A stretch of DNA of 63,957 nucleotides from Rhizobiales bacterium Ga0077537 (lineage in GTDB: Bacteria; Pseudomonadota; Alphaproteobacteria; Rhizobiales; Hyphomicrobiaceae), in assembly GCA_001464955.1 (NCBI GenBank), contig LNEM01000026.1, positions 1 through 63,957 of the forward strand, in the 5' to 3' direction. The notes beneath the pieces are model-generated. The model was not told where the DNA came from. It was given only the letters and a program-made list of their open reading frames with translations, and made no database searches. Below are positions 8,960 to 18,002 of the stretch, one piece after another (position 1 is the first letter of the stretch; every line of letters starts with the position of its first letter). Both the position numbers and the translations under genes were made by a program.

Positions 8960-9661
8960 ATGCAGGCCTTCATTCTCGGTCTCGCCACACTGGCGCTCGG
9001 GCTCGTCGCCCTCAAGTTCTTCGTGAAGGCAAACCCGGCGCGGATGGCGAAACACATGCAGCTCGGCCTCGGGACCGCGGCGCTGATCGGGGCCGGCATT
9101 CTCGTGTTTCGTGGCGCAGCGCAATTCGGCTTTCCGCTCGGGATGCTGGGCTTCTGGCTGCTCTCAGGGGCGAAGCTGCCCGGCCTGCCGACCAGCGGTG
9201 CGCCACGCCCGGAGCAGACCTCGACGGTCACGACGGATCACCTCGAGATGGAACTCGATCACACCACGGGGATGATGCGCGGGCGGGTGCTCAAGGGCTT
9301 TTTCGCCAATCGCAGCATCGAGAGCCTCCGGCCGGTCGAGCTCGCGCATCTCTGGCAGGATTGCCGCTTCGTCGATCCCCAGTCCGCGCAGCTCGTCGAG
9401 GCCTATCTCGATCGTATCCATCCCAGCTGGCGGGACGATCTTGCGCGCGCGGAGGCGGAGGCGCCGAAGGGCGAGGACGGCCGCATGACCCGGGCAGAGG
9501 CGCTCGAGATCCTGGGCCTCGCGGACGGCGCGGACGCGGAGGAGATCCGGCGCGCACATCGGGAGCTGATCCTGAAACTGCATCCGGACCGGGGCGGCTC
9601 CACCTATCTGGCTGCAAAGGTCAACGAGGCGAAGGACGTGCTGCTCGACGGTCTCGGCTGA
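8960..9661 (+). CDS. membrane-anchored DnaJ-domain protein
   Basis: 233-residue protein with two N-terminal hydrophobic helices (about 2-22 and 34-52), a middle domain ([20 protein letters not shown]) and a C-terminal J domain. The invariant HPD is at 208-210 in [10 protein letters not shown], followed by INEAKD-type helix IV (here [11 protein letters not shown]). Without G/F or zinc domains it is a class III J protein that would recruit DnaK to the membrane. The layout of a membrane anchor plus C-terminal J domain resembles mitochondrial Pam18/Tim14, a resemblance rather than proof of homologous function. It lies 3 bases after the VWA gene. Confidence 0.85.
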   Translation: MQAFILGLATLALGLVALKFFVKANPARMAKHMQLGLGTAALIGAGILVFRGAAQFGFPLGMLGFWLLSGAKLPGLPTSGAPRPEQTSTVTTDHLEMELDHTTGMMRGRVLKGFFANRSIESLRPVELAHLWQDCRFVDPQSAQLVEAYLDRIHPSWRDDLARAEAEAPKGEDGRMTRAEALEILGLADGADAEEIRRAHRELILKLHPDRGGSTYLAAKVNEAKDVLLDGLG

Positions 9662-9681
9662 GCGGCGAGAAAATCCCGTCC

Positions 9682-9867
9682 ATGGCGAAGTCGACGAAAG
9701 CCAACGCCGTTTCGAAAGGCATGCGAAAGTCGGATCTTCCGACAAAGACATGCGCCGTCTGCCAGCGGCCTTTCACATGGCGAAAGGCCTGGGCGCGCGA
9801 CTGGGAGCACGTCCGTTATTGTTCGGAGCGCTGCCGGCGTTCGAAGGGATCACGCGCGCCGACCTGA
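9682..9867 (+). CDS. DUF2256 domain protein
   Basis: 61-residue basic protein. Four cysteines (24, 27, 47, 51) form a C-x2-C ... C-x3-C pattern in [10 protein letters not shown] and RYCSERC, the DUF2256 signature, likely a small zinc-binding fold. The family has no known function and often lies near photolyase-related or DUF3253 genes. It is 20 bases after the J-protein gene and its last 18 bases overlap the convergent DUF3253 gene. Confidence 0.85.
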   Translation: MAKSTKANAVSKGMRKSDLPTKTCAVCQRPFTWRKAWARDWEHVRYCSERCRRSKGSRAPT

Positions 9868-10149
9868 CGTGCCGCCGCCCCGCGCGATCCGCAGGCGAAT
9901 GGGCCCACGTCCGACGCCCGGCTGGACCGGTACGCCGCGCCGCGTGATCTCGATCCGCCGGTCAGCCGCCATTTCGTGAGCCACAGCCCGCACGTCGGGC
10001 ATCAGACGGCGCCAGTCACCGTCGTCGCCAGTCATTCGACGGGCGACTTCGGACGGGCAGATGGAGCGATCGGGACCGCGCCCGGCACACAACGCCATGA
10101 CGAGGGCAGCGATCCGATCCCGATCCAGGACATTCAGATCATCTGTCAT
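9850..10149 (-). CDS. DUF3253 domain protein
   Basis: 99-residue protein with the winged-helix-like DUF3253 pattern: [26 protein letters not shown] and [10 protein letters not shown], followed by a PIRLRI strand. The N-terminal frame extends further, but ATG 10149 starts the conserved region. It is convergent with and overlaps the DUF2256 gene by 18 bases. The close pairing of DUF2256 and DUF3253 suggests a shared, unassigned role, possibly DNA binding. Confidence 0.75.
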   Translation of the reverse strand: MTDDLNVLDRDRIAALVMALCAGRGPDRSICPSEVARRMTGDDGDWRRLMPDVRAVAHEMAADRRIEITRRGVPVQPGVGRGPIRLRIARGGGTSGRRA

Positions 10150-10415
10150 CAGCCAATACTCCGGATTGCGGCTTCCTACTCCGAGGCACGCGGCTTGCAT
10201 CTCTAAATGCTGGGGTTTTCCGATCCGCCGCGCACGAGATCCGGACCTCCGCAATGGTTCAGCGCCAACTGCTTCCATTTTCAACTCCAAACCCAAACAA
10301 TTTTATGGAATGCAGAAATGCATTTCTCACGGTCTTTGCATCGGTCCTTTGCCGGAGATGAAATTCTGCTCCTAATTTTCCGGGTGACATCAACCGGGGA
10401 TTAAGGAGACATCCA

Positions 10416-11786
10416 ATGCCTCGCCGCCTCTTTACCGCTGCTTCACAGTCTGCCCCGACCGTGTCCGTCGTGCCCCATCCGCGCACCGGACTCGCCGGAC
10501 GTGCGGCGCGCTTCGCCGCCGACGCGAAGGGGAGCGTCGGCATCATCTTCGCGCTCTCGACCATCGTCACCGTGTCGCTCGTCGGTGGTGCCGTCGACTT
10601 CGGCCGGGCGTTCTCGGCGCGCGAGCAGGCCCAGAGTTCGGCCGACACGGCCGTGCTCGCCGCGGCCCGGGTGTGGCAGACCGAGAACGACCCGAGCCTC
10701 GCCATCGAAAAAGGGACGGCGCAGTTCGCCGCCAACCGGCCGGCCGATCTCAACACCGATGCACCGGTGATCACCGTCGATCCGGCGACGAATACCGTCC
10801 GCCTCTCCGTCAACGTGCGCTCCCCGAGCCCGTTCCTGAGCGTCGCCGGGACTGACACAATCGAGTTCAGCATCGAGGCCCATGCCAAGCTCGCCCGCGG
10901 CGCGACGGCGCGGCGGAGCCTCGAGATCTCGATGATGCTCGACGTCACCGGCTCCATGGCCGGTGAGAAGATCGCCTCGCTCAAGTCGGCGGCGAAGGAT
11001 CTGGTGGATATCGTCGTGTGGGACGACGGTGGGCATCACACCGCGCGGGTGGCGCTCGTTCCGTTCGCCGAAGGTGTGCGGCCGGGCCCCTACCTCGATG
11101 CGGTGCGGGGCAGCAAGCCCGCGTCGCACAAGTTCATGGACGTCCGTGGCAACTCGCAGACCTACAAGCTCTCGTCCTGTGTCTCCGATCGAAAGGGCAG
11201 CGACGCGCTCACCGACGCGGCCCCCGGCGGAACGGCCAAGGTCGGCCCCATCTATACCGCGAGCGGCGCCTGCACGCCGGCGAACGCCATCATGCCGCTC
11301 ACCGACGACAAGGTCGCTCTCAAGACCCATATCGACGGCTTCACGCCGAGCGGCATGACCGCCGGCCAGATCGGCACGCAATGGGCCTGGTACATGCTGT
11401 CGCCGGAGTGGAACGCCGTCTGGCCCGCCGCCAGCCGGGCCGGCGCCTACGGGGCGGAGGACGTGACGAAGGTCGCCATTCTGATGACGGACGGCGAATA
11501 CAATCAGGCCTACGACGCGGCCGGCGTCGCGACGCAGACATCGGGACGGGCCTCCGCCAACGGCACGGCCGACGGCCACGCCCGGCAACTCTGCGAGAGC
11601 ATGAAGCAGAAGGGGATCGTGGTGTTCTCGATCGGCTTCGAACTCGGCAGCGAGACCGCGCAGGAGACGCTGCGCGGCTGCGCGACCGATGCCTCGCACG
11701 CCTACATGGCCGACGACGGCGAGAAGCTTCGTCTTGTCTTCCGCGACATCGCGCAGCGGCTCTCGACGTTCCATCTTTCGCAGTGA
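10416..11786 (+). CDS. tadG: TadE/TadG-like protein with VWA domain
   Basis: 456-residue protein. The N-terminal transmembrane segment (about 40-62, GSVGIIFALSTIVTVSLVGG) followed by FGRAFSAREQAQSSADTAVL is the TadE/TadG anchor and pseudopilin-like helix. A VWA domain follows with MIDAS DxTxS at 176-180 (MMLDVTGSMAG) and later ILMTDGEYN. TadG proteins belong to the Flp/Tad secretion machinery and lie mostly in the periplasm. No other tad gene is in the window. Ribosome binding site AAGGAGAC precedes ATG 10416. The downstream gene is convergent. Confidence 0.85.
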   Translation: MPRRLFTAASQSAPTVSVVPHPRTGLAGRAARFAADAKGSVGIIFALSTIVTVSLVGGAVDFGRAFSAREQAQSSADTAVLAAARVWQTENDPSLAIEKGTAQFAANRPADLNTDAPVITVDPATNTVRLSVNVRSPSPFLSVAGTDTIEFSIEAHAKLARGATARRSLEISMMLDVTGSMAGEKIASLKSAAKDLVDIVVWDDGGHHTARVALVPFAEGVRPGPYLDAVRGSKPASHKFMDVRGNSQTYKLSSCVSDRKGSDALTDAAPGGTAKVGPIYTASGACTPANAIMPLTDDKVALKTHIDGFTPSGMTAGQIGTQWAWYMLSPEWNAVWPAASRAGAYGAEDVTKVAILMTDGEYNQAYDAAGVATQTSGRASANGTADGHARQLCESMKQKGIVVFSIGFELGSETAQETLRGCATDASHAYMADDGEKLRLVFRDIAQRLSTFHLSQ

Positions 11787-11850
11787 CACGGCCGCGTCTG
11801 TTCGAGGAAAAGACGAGTGGGGCGGTGCGCCGGACTGCGCGCCGCCTCGC

Positions 11851-13383
11851 CTATTCCGAGCGGGTCACGAGACAGTCGACCTGGTGGCGTCGCAGTGCGG
11901 TGCAGGCCGAGGCGGCAGACGCCGGGTCAAGCCCGGAGAATCGGGCGCGATAAAGCGTTCGGCCGCCGACGCGGACGGTCGGAGTTACCGGCATGGCGCC
12001 GGCCAGGGCGCCGGGGCTCAAGGCCAGGGCGGCCCGTAGTCGGGACCGGGCCTCGTTCTCGTCGGCATAGGCGCCGATCTGGATCTCGACGCCCCCCCGA
12101 CCAGCGGCGGCGGCGACGCGGTGGTCCGATATCGGCTGCCGGGCGGTCGGTGCCGGATGATCGGTGGTCGTTCCGCGCAACCTCGCGGCCTGCGCCTCCA
12201 GTGTCGAGGGAGCACGCCCTCCCCCTGCGGCGAGCGGGGATGTTCCATAACCCAGGTGACTCGCGACACTCGCACCGCCGGCGACGTTCGCCGCAAAACG
12301 GGGCGTGGTGCGCCAGTCCCCTTCCGGTGCCGACGCCTCGGCGATGCGGCGGGTCGGCACGGCGGGCTCGACCGGGGCGACGAGACGCGGCTCCGGCGTC
12401 GGCCGCGGGATGGGGGCCACAGCCACGGCGGGCGGGCGCGCGCGGGCCACCGGGACGGGAACCGGAACAGCACGAACGCGCGTTCTCACGGGCGAGGCCC
12501 GAGACAGGGCACGGGCCAGAATGACCCGCATCCGGGCGTTCCGTACCGAGGCCGATTGTCCGCCGAACACGGCCGCCACGACATGGCGGCCATCGCGGCG
12601 GACCGATGCGACGAGGTTGAAACCCGAGGCGCGGGTGTAGCCCGTCTTGATGCCTTCCATGCCGGCGAACGTGCCCAGCAAGGTATTGTGATTGCGATGG
12701 GTGCGTCCGGCATGAACGAAGGTCCGCGATGCAAAGACACGGGATTCCGCCGGAAAATCGTCGTAGAGGCGCAGCGCGAGACGGATCATGTCGCGGGCCG
12801 TGGTAAGTTGCCCGGCATCGGGCAGTCCATGGGCGTTGCGAAAGGTCGTCGATCGCATGCCGAGTTCGCGCGCGCGCCGCGTCATGAGCGCCGCGAACCG
12901 CTCCTCGCTGCCGGCGATCTGCTCGGCTACCGCAACGGCGACGTCGTTCGCGGATTTCGTCACCAGCGCGCGGATGGCGTCAGATACGGAGATCGTCGCG
13001 CCCGGTTCCAGCCCGAGGCGCGACGGCGGCATGGACGCAGCTTCCTCCGACACGCTGATCCGGCTGTCCGGCCGCAACTTCCTGTCGCGGAGCTGCTCGA
13101 ACACCAGGTAGAGCGTCATCATCTTGGTCAACGAAGCCGGATAGCGGGCCTCGTCGGCACCCTCTGCGTGCAGGACCTCGCCCGTGTTGGCGTCGACGGC
13201 CAAGGCCGCATAGCGCGCGTCCGCCGCAGCCTCGCCGGCACCGACGAGCATCGCCATAAGCCAAACCGCGACGAAGCGCCCCAGCCGGTCGGGCCTCAAG
13301 GCCACACCCAAGCGCTGGCGCACATGTGTTGCAACGACTGCCAGATACGGCGTCGCCGAGCCGGTACGTGCGTGATGAGCCAT
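11851..13383 (-). CDS. D-alanyl-D-alanine carboxypeptidase with SPOR domain
   Basis: 510-residue peptidase of family S11 (DacA/PBP5 type). A hydrophobic export segment spans about 34-54 (GRFVAVWLMAMLVGAGEAAA). The active-site triad of motifs is present: SxxK at 84-87 (ASLTKM), SxN at 144-146 (KSANDVAVAVAE) and KTG at 246-248 (GIKTGYTRASG). A long Pro/Arg linker follows, and the last 80 or so residues form a SPOR-like domain (VEIQIGAYADENEARSRL, RARFSGLD). SPOR binds denuded glycan strands at the septum, so this enzyme probably trims peptidoglycan at division sites. It is the first of two paralogs in the window. Confidence 0.9.
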   Translation of the reverse strand: MAHHARTGSATPYLAVVATHVRQRLGVALRPDRLGRFVAVWLMAMLVGAGEAAADARYAALAVDANTGEVLHAEGADEARYPASLTKMMTLYLVFEQLRDRKLRPDSRISVSEEAASMPPSRLGLEPGATISVSDAIRALVTKSANDVAVAVAEQIAGSEERFAALMTRRARELGMRSTTFRNAHGLPDAGQLTTARDMIRLALRLYDDFPAESRVFASRTFVHAGRTHRNHNTLLGTFAGMEGIKTGYTRASGFNLVASVRRDGRHVVAAVFGGQSASVRNARMRVILARALSRASPVRTRVRAVPVPVPVARARPPAVAVAPIPRPTPEPRLVAPVEPAVPTRRIAEASAPEGDWRTTPRFAANVAGGASVASHLGYGTSPLAAGGGRAPSTLEAQAARLRGTTTDHPAPTARQPISDHRVAAAAGRGGVEIQIGAYADENEARSRLRAALALSPGALAGAMPVTPTVRVGGRTLYRARFSGLDPASAASACTALRRHQVDCLVTRSE

Positions 13384-13503
13384 TGGTCCAAGTCCCTCGC
13401 CGACATGGCATCACGCGTTTTTGGCGCCAATACGGCTCGTCGGGTTCGTAAACCCGTGCACGGTCGCAAATCCGCGTTCCTGATTGGTTAATCCGGATTA
13501 TGT

Positions 13504-13542
13504 TGCGTTGCACAATTTTCTTGTGTTTATGGTGCAGCGCAC
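13504..13542 (+). promoter_or_regulatory. paired TGCN3GCA palindromes upstream of the phasin gene
   Basis: TGCGTTGCA at 13504-13512 and GTGCAGCGCAC at 13532-13542 are both TGCN3GCA palindromes with centres 29 bases apart, in the AT-rich region ahead of the phasin start. The PhaR repressor of alphaproteobacterial polyhydroxyalkanoate genes is known to bind CTGCN3-4GCAG-type sites. A PhaR-like operator is therefore inferred. A TTGCAC hexamer at 13508-13513 overlaps the first site and could be a -35 element. Confidence 0.55.
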
Positions 13543-13642
13543 ATATATTGAGGTCGCAACGAGTGGCGGGCGGCGATGTCCGAACCGGCCCCACGACAGT
13601 CGGCCCGCGGTCAAGGGCCCATGAGCAGGATGGAGATTGAAC

Positions 13643-13975
13643 ATGGTCAACAAGCCCTTCGAAGACATGCAGAAGATGAACCAGGCCGGCGTCGACAACG
13701 CCATGAAGTTCATGGGCGAGTTCGGCAAGAGCTGGCAGGCGATCGCCGCAGAGATGACCGACTACACCAAGCGGTCCTTCGAGGACGGCACGCACACGAT
13801 GGAGAAGCTCATGTCGGCCAAGTCGATGGAGCAGGCCTTCGAGATCCAGTCGAATTATGCCAAGCGCGCCTACGAGGAGTACGTGGCACAGATGACCAAG
13901 CTCGGCACGCTCTACACCGAGATGGCCAAGGAAGCCTATCGGCCGCTCGAGCGCTCGATGCAGTCGGGTCGCTGA
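13643..13975 (+). CDS. phasin family protein
   Basis: 110-residue, all-helical amphipathic protein (MVNKPFEDMQKMNQAGVDNA; SWQAIAAEMTDYTKRSFEDG) of the phasin family, which coats polyhydroxyalkanoate granules. In Hyphomicrobiales this short form is frequently found near clpS-clpA, as here. ATG 13643 is preceded by AGGATGGAG. An upstream TTG at 13637 is possible but less likely. It is a single-gene transcript: operator-like palindromes upstream and a strong intrinsic terminator 37 bases downstream. Confidence 0.9.
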   Translation: MVNKPFEDMQKMNQAGVDNAMKFMGEFGKSWQAIAAEMTDYTKRSFEDGTHTMEKLMSAKSMEQAFEIQSNYAKRAYEEYVAQMTKLGTLYTEMAKEAYRPLERSMQSGR

Positions 13976-14012
13976 TCCGTCATCCTCGACACGACACGGC
14001 ACGATACGACGC

Positions 14013-14043
14013 GGCCCGGCACACTCTGCCGGGCCTTTTTTTT
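14013..14043 (+). terminator. intrinsic terminator of the phasin gene
   Basis: A perfect 9-bp stem (GGCCCGGCA 14013-14021 with its complement 14027-14035), a 5-base loop and a run of eight T (14036-14043). Confidence 0.95.
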
Positions 14044-14259
14044 GCCCCCGGGTGTCCCCATGTTGAAAGCGCCGGGGAGCGACGTCGCAACCAGGGCGGG
14101 TGGGCTATGCAGCGTTTGCGAACCGGTGCATCCTCTCGATAGAATGGTGGCAGATGAAGGCCCCTGCGCAGAGGCCGTCAACCGAGGTTCGTGTCGCGGT
14201 GCGGCACGGTCTCTCAATGGTGAATGGGCTTGCGAACGAGACCGAACCGGATGCCTTGG

Positions 14260-14640
14260 ATGAGCGAGTTGAGTTCCGATCAGACGTGGGGCCATGCGCC
14301 CCACATGATGACCGAGAAGAACAAGGGCCCCGCCGACGACGGCGAAGGCAAGACCGGCCTCATCACCAAGCCGAAGCCGAAGACGAAACGCCCCAGCCTC
14401 TACAAGGTGCTGCTGCTCAACGACGACTACACGCCCATGGAATTCGTCGTGCACGTGCTCGAGCGCTTCTTCAACAAGGGCCGGGAGGACGCGACCCGGA
14501 TCATGCTCCACGTGCACCACAAGGGCGTCGGCATCTGTGGGGTCTTCACGTACGAGGTCGCCGAGACGAAGGTGACCCAAGTCATGGATTTCGCGCGTCA
14601 GCACCAGCACCCGCTGCAGTGCACAATGGAAAAGGAGTAG
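14260..14640 (+). CDS. clpS: ATP-dependent Clp protease adaptor ClpS
   Basis: The adaptor delivers N-end-rule substrates to ClpAP. The conserved core is complete: [20 protein letters not shown], the N-degron pocket region with NDD and the helix [12 protein letters not shown], then [20 protein letters not shown]. The N-terminal extension is Lys/Pro-rich and variable, so the start is uncertain. ATG 14260 is given (126 residues), with ATG 14305 or 14308 and ATG 14224 as alternatives. It ends 7 bases before clpA in one operon. Confidence 0.93.
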   Translation: MSELSSDQTWGHAPHMMTEKNKGPADDGEGKTGLITKPKPKTKRPSLYKVLLLNDDYTPMEFVVHVLERFFNKGREDATRIMLHVHHKGVGICGVFTYEVAETKVTQVMDFARQHQHPLQCTMEKE

Positions 14641-14647
14641 GTCCCCG

Positions 14648-17107
14648 GTGCCATCCTTCTCGCAAAGTCTGGAGCAGGCGCTCCACAAGGCCCTCGAATA
14701 CGCCAACGAGCGTCACCACGAGTACGCGACGCTCGAACACCTTCTGCTGGGGCTGATAGACGACCGGGATGCGGCCGCCGTGATGCGGGCGTGCAACGTC
14801 AATCTCGACGAACTCAGGCGGCGCATCACGACGTACCTCGACAGCGAGCTCGAAGGGCTCGTGCGCAAAGGTGCGGCCGATGCCCAGCCGACGACGAGCT
14901 TCCAGCGTGTCATCCACCGTGCGGTGGTGCACGTGCAGTCCTCGGGACGCGAGGAAGTGACCGGCGCCAACGTGCTCATAGCCATCTTCGCAGAACGGGA
15001 AAGCCACGCGGCGTTCTTCCTGCAGGAGCAGGAGATGACGCGTTTCGACGCGGTCCAGTACGTCAGTCACGGCATCGCCAAACGGCCCGGCGCGAGCGAG
15101 CCCCGGCCGGCGCGCGGCGTCGACGAGAACGAGAGCGGCGAGACGACCGGCGACAAGAAGCAGGCGGATGCGCTCAATACCTACTGCGTCAATCTCAACA
15201 AGAAGGCGCGGGACGGAAAGATCGATCCGCTGATCGGGCGCGAGTCCGAGGTGCTGCGCACGATCCAGGTGCTCTGCCGCCGCTCGAAGAACAATCCGCT
15301 GTTCGTCGGCGATCCCGGCGTGGGCAAGACGGCGATCGCGGAAGGTCTCGCGCGGAAGATCATCCGTGGCGAAGTGCCGGAAGTGCTCAAGAGCGCCGTC
15401 ATCTTCTCGCTCGACATGGGCACGCTGCTCGCCGGCACGCGCTATCGCGGCGACTTCGAGGAGCGGCTCAAGGCCGTGATGAAGGAGATCGAAGCCTATC
15501 CGGGCGCGATCCTGTTCATCGACGAGATCCACACGGTCATCGGCGCGGGCGCGACGTCGGGCGGGGCCATGGACGCCTCGAACCTGCTGAAGCCGGCGCT
15601 CCAGTCGGGGACGGTGCGGTGCATCGGCTCGACGACGTACAAGGAGTACCGGCAGCACTTCGAGAAGGACCGCGCGCTCGTGCGGCGGTTCCAGAAGATC
15701 GACGTGAAGGAGCCGACGGTCGAGGACACCATCGAGATCATGAAGGGCCTCAAGCCCTATTTCGAGGAGTTCCACAAGCTCAAGTACACGAACCAGGCGA
15801 TCAAGGCCGCGGTCGAACTTTCGGCCAAGTACATCCACGACCGCAAGCTGCCGGACAAGGCGATCGACGTGATCGACGAGACGGGCGCGTCGCAGATGCT
15901 GGTGCCGGAGGGCAAGCGGAAGAAGAAGATCACCGTCAAGGAGGTCGAGGAGACCGTCGCCACCATGGCGCGGATCCCGCCAAAGACCGTGTCCAAGTCC
16001 GACGCCGAGGTGATGGCCAACCTCGAGAAGGACCTGAAGCGGCTGGTGTTCGGCCAGGATGCGGCAATCACGGCGCTGGCGTCGGCGATCAAGCTGTCAC
16101 GCGCCGGGCTGCGTGAGCCCGAGAAGCCGATCGGTTGCTACCTCTTCTCCGGCCCGACGGGTGTCGGCAAGACCGAGGTCGCAAAGCAGCTCGCGTCGCT
16201 GATGGGCATCGAGCTGCTGCGCTTCGACATGTCGGAATACATGGAGAAGCACACGGTCTCGCGACTGATCGGCGCGCCTCCGGGATACGTGGGCTTCGAC
16301 CAGGGCGGGCTCCTTACCGACGGCATCGACCAGCATCCGCACAGCGTGCTGCTGCTCGATGAAATCGAGAAGGCGCATCCGGACCTGTTCAACATCCTCC
16401 TGCAGGTGATGGACCACGGCAAGCTGACGGACCACAACGGCAAGCAGGTGGACTTCCGCAACGTCATTCTCATCATGACGACGAACGCTGGTGCGTCCGA
16501 CATGGCCAAGGCCGCTATCGGCTTCAACCGCTCGAAGCGGGAAGGTGATGACGAGGAGGCGATCAACCGGCTGTTCACACCGGAGTTCCGCAACCGCCTC
16601 GATGCGGTCGTGTCGTTCGCGCCGCTGCCGCCGGAAGTCATCACGAAGGTGGTCGAGAAGTTCGTGTTCCAGCTCGAGGCGCAGCTCGCCGACAGAGGGG
16701 TCACGATCGAACTCGGCGAGGACGCGACCCACTGGCTCGCGGAAAAGGGCTACGACGCCAAGTTCGGCGCGCGTCCACTCGCCCGCGTGATCCAGGAGCA
16801 CATCAAGAAGCCGCTGGCGGAGCAGCTGCTGTTCGGCAGCCTGATCAACGGCGGGACGGTACGCATCCTCGTGAACGGCCAGGGCGACGCGCGCAAGCTC
16901 GGGTTCGAGTACATCGCCGCCGATCCGACGAAGAAGGTCAAGTCGCAGGACGAGGAGGAGGAGGACGAAGCCTCCGACGCCGGTGGCGCCGAGGCTCTCG
17001 TCGGTGCGCCGGCCAAGAAGTCGCTGCCCGGTCCCAAGGGCTCGGGTGAGGGCGGTCGCCCGCCCGGCGCGGTGCCGAGCATTCCGCGGCGCAAGAAGGA
17101 CGACTGA
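14648..17107 (+). CDS. clpA: ATP-dependent Clp protease ATP-binding subunit ClpA
   Basis: 819-residue class I Clp unfoldase working with ClpP and ClpS. Order: the Clp-N repeat domain (about 1-145), AAA1 with Walker A GDPGVGKT at 221-228 and ILFIDEIHT, then AAA2 with Walker A GPTGVGKT at 502-509, LLDEIEKAHPD and the sensor region with FGARPLAR. A Gly/Pro/charged tail of about 55 residues follows the core (DEEEEDEAS ... RKKDD), longer than in E. coli but common in Rhizobiales. Start is GTG 14648, preceded by AAGGAG at the clpS stop. Confidence 0.97.
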   Translation: MPSFSQSLEQALHKALEYANERHHEYATLEHLLLGLIDDRDAAAVMRACNVNLDELRRRITTYLDSELEGLVRKGAADAQPTTSFQRVIHRAVVHVQSSGREEVTGANVLIAIFAERESHAAFFLQEQEMTRFDAVQYVSHGIAKRPGASEPRPARGVDENESGETTGDKKQADALNTYCVNLNKKARDGKIDPLIGRESEVLRTIQVLCRRSKNNPLFVGDPGVGKTAIAEGLARKIIRGEVPEVLKSAVIFSLDMGTLLAGTRYRGDFEERLKAVMKEIEAYPGAILFIDEIHTVIGAGATSGGAMDASNLLKPALQSGTVRCIGSTTYKEYRQHFEKDRALVRRFQKIDVKEPTVEDTIEIMKGLKPYFEEFHKLKYTNQAIKAAVELSAKYIHDRKLPDKAIDVIDETGASQMLVPEGKRKKKITVKEVEETVATMARIPPKTVSKSDAEVMANLEKDLKRLVFGQDAAITALASAIKLSRAGLREPEKPIGCYLFSGPTGVGKTEVAKQLASLMGIELLRFDMSEYMEKHTVSRLIGAPPGYVGFDQGGLLTDGIDQHPHSVLLLDEIEKAHPDLFNILLQVMDHGKLTDHNGKQVDFRNVILIMTTNAGASDMAKAAIGFNRSKREGDDEEAINRLFTPEFRNRLDAVVSFAPLPPEVITKVVEKFVFQLEAQLADRGVTIELGEDATHWLAEKGYDAKFGARPLARVIQEHIKKPLAEQLLFGSLINGGTVRILVNGQGDARKLGFEYIAADPTKKVKSQDEEEEDEASDAGGAEALVGAPAKKSLPGPKGSGEGGRPPGAVPSIPRRKKDD

Positions 17108-17167
17108 TCCGGTCGCCGGATCAGACACATGACCGAGGCCCGCGTCGCATACCGCTCCGCGGGCCTC
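17106..17167 (+). terminator. two tandem hairpins after clpA
   Basis: First hairpin: GATCCGG 17106-17112 with complement 17116-17122. Second: a 10-bp perfect stem, GAGGCCCGCG 17135-17144 with complement 17158-17167. Neither is followed by a T-run, so they may be processing or Rho-assisted ends rather than classic intrinsic terminators. Confidence 0.45.
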
Positions 17168-17208
17168 GTCATGTCTGGCCGACGGGCCAAGGCCGCCAGA
17201 GACACGCG

Positions 17209-17970
17209 ATGCGACTTCAGGTCTTCTCAGATCTCCATATCGACGTGCGCGAAGTCGCCTGCCCGCCGCTGGCGCCGGGCGTCGACCTCGTGGTCGTCGC
17301 CGGTGACGTGTGCGAGGGGATCGATCGGGGCATGGCGTGGCTCCGTGCCGCACTCGGTCCGCGCGTCGAGATCGTGCTCGTCGCTGGAAACCACGAATAC
17401 TTTGCGAGGGTTCTCGCTGACGAGCGCGTCGCCGGGATCGCTGCCAGCCAGCGGCATGGCGTCCACTTCCTCGACAATCGCGTCCTTACGCTCGGCAATG
17501 TCCGGGTGATCGGGACGACGCTGTGGGCCGACTATGCGCTCTATGGGGACGAGCGGCGCGCCGAGATGATGGACATCGCGCGCCGCCGCATGATGGACCA
17601 CCGGCGAATCCTCACCGAGCCCGGCTCATTCCTCACGCCCGAGCAGTCGCTCGCTCTGCACGCGGAGGCGAGGGCGTTTCTCGACGATGCGCTGGCGGCA
17701 CCTCACGACGGCCCGACCGTCGTCGTCACGCACCACGGGCCGCATCGCCTGAGCCTTGCCGAGAAGTTCCGCGACGATCTGCTGTCCGCCGCCTTCATTT
17801 CCGATCTGGCGACGCTGATCGACGGCCATCAGCCAGCGCTCTGGTTGCATGGCCACACGCATGTGGGGCTCGACTACCGCACTGGGCAGACGCGCGTGAT
17901 CTGCAATCCGCACGGCTATGGCAACGAGAACCCCGCGTTCGACGCGGCGCTCGTCGTCGACATCGCCTGA
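17209..17970 (+). CDS. metallophosphoesterase
   Basis: 253-residue calcineurin-like phosphoesterase with all metal motifs: Asp8/His10 (FSDLHID), Asp33 (GDVCEG), Asn61-His62 (GNHEYF), VTHHGPH, and the final LHGHTHVGLDYR. Predicted cytoplasmic and dinuclear-metal dependent; the natural substrate is unknown. It stands alone after clpA and is convergent with the HIT gene. Confidence 0.88.
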   Translation: MRLQVFSDLHIDVREVACPPLAPGVDLVVVAGDVCEGIDRGMAWLRAALGPRVEIVLVAGNHEYFARVLADERVAGIAASQRHGVHFLDNRVLTLGNVRVIGTTLWADYALYGDERRAEMMDIARRRMMDHRRILTEPGSFLTPEQSLALHAEARAFLDDALAAPHDGPTVVVTHHGPHRLSLAEKFRDDLLSAAFISDLATLIDGHQPALWLHGHTHVGLDYRTGQTRVICNPHGYGNENPAFDAALVVDIA

Positions 17971-18002
17971 CGCTCCGTGGGCTTCGGCGGGCGCCGGCCT
18001 TC

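Noticed and set aside
7918-9867. A 649-codon plus-strand frame.
   Set aside because: Only its last 61 codons (the DUF2256 protein from 9682) are real; the rest is a shifted reading of the VWA and DnaJ genes.
17135-17167. Perfect 10-bp hairpin after clpA as a classic intrinsic terminator.
   Set aside because: No T-run follows, so it is listed only as a low-confidence terminator.
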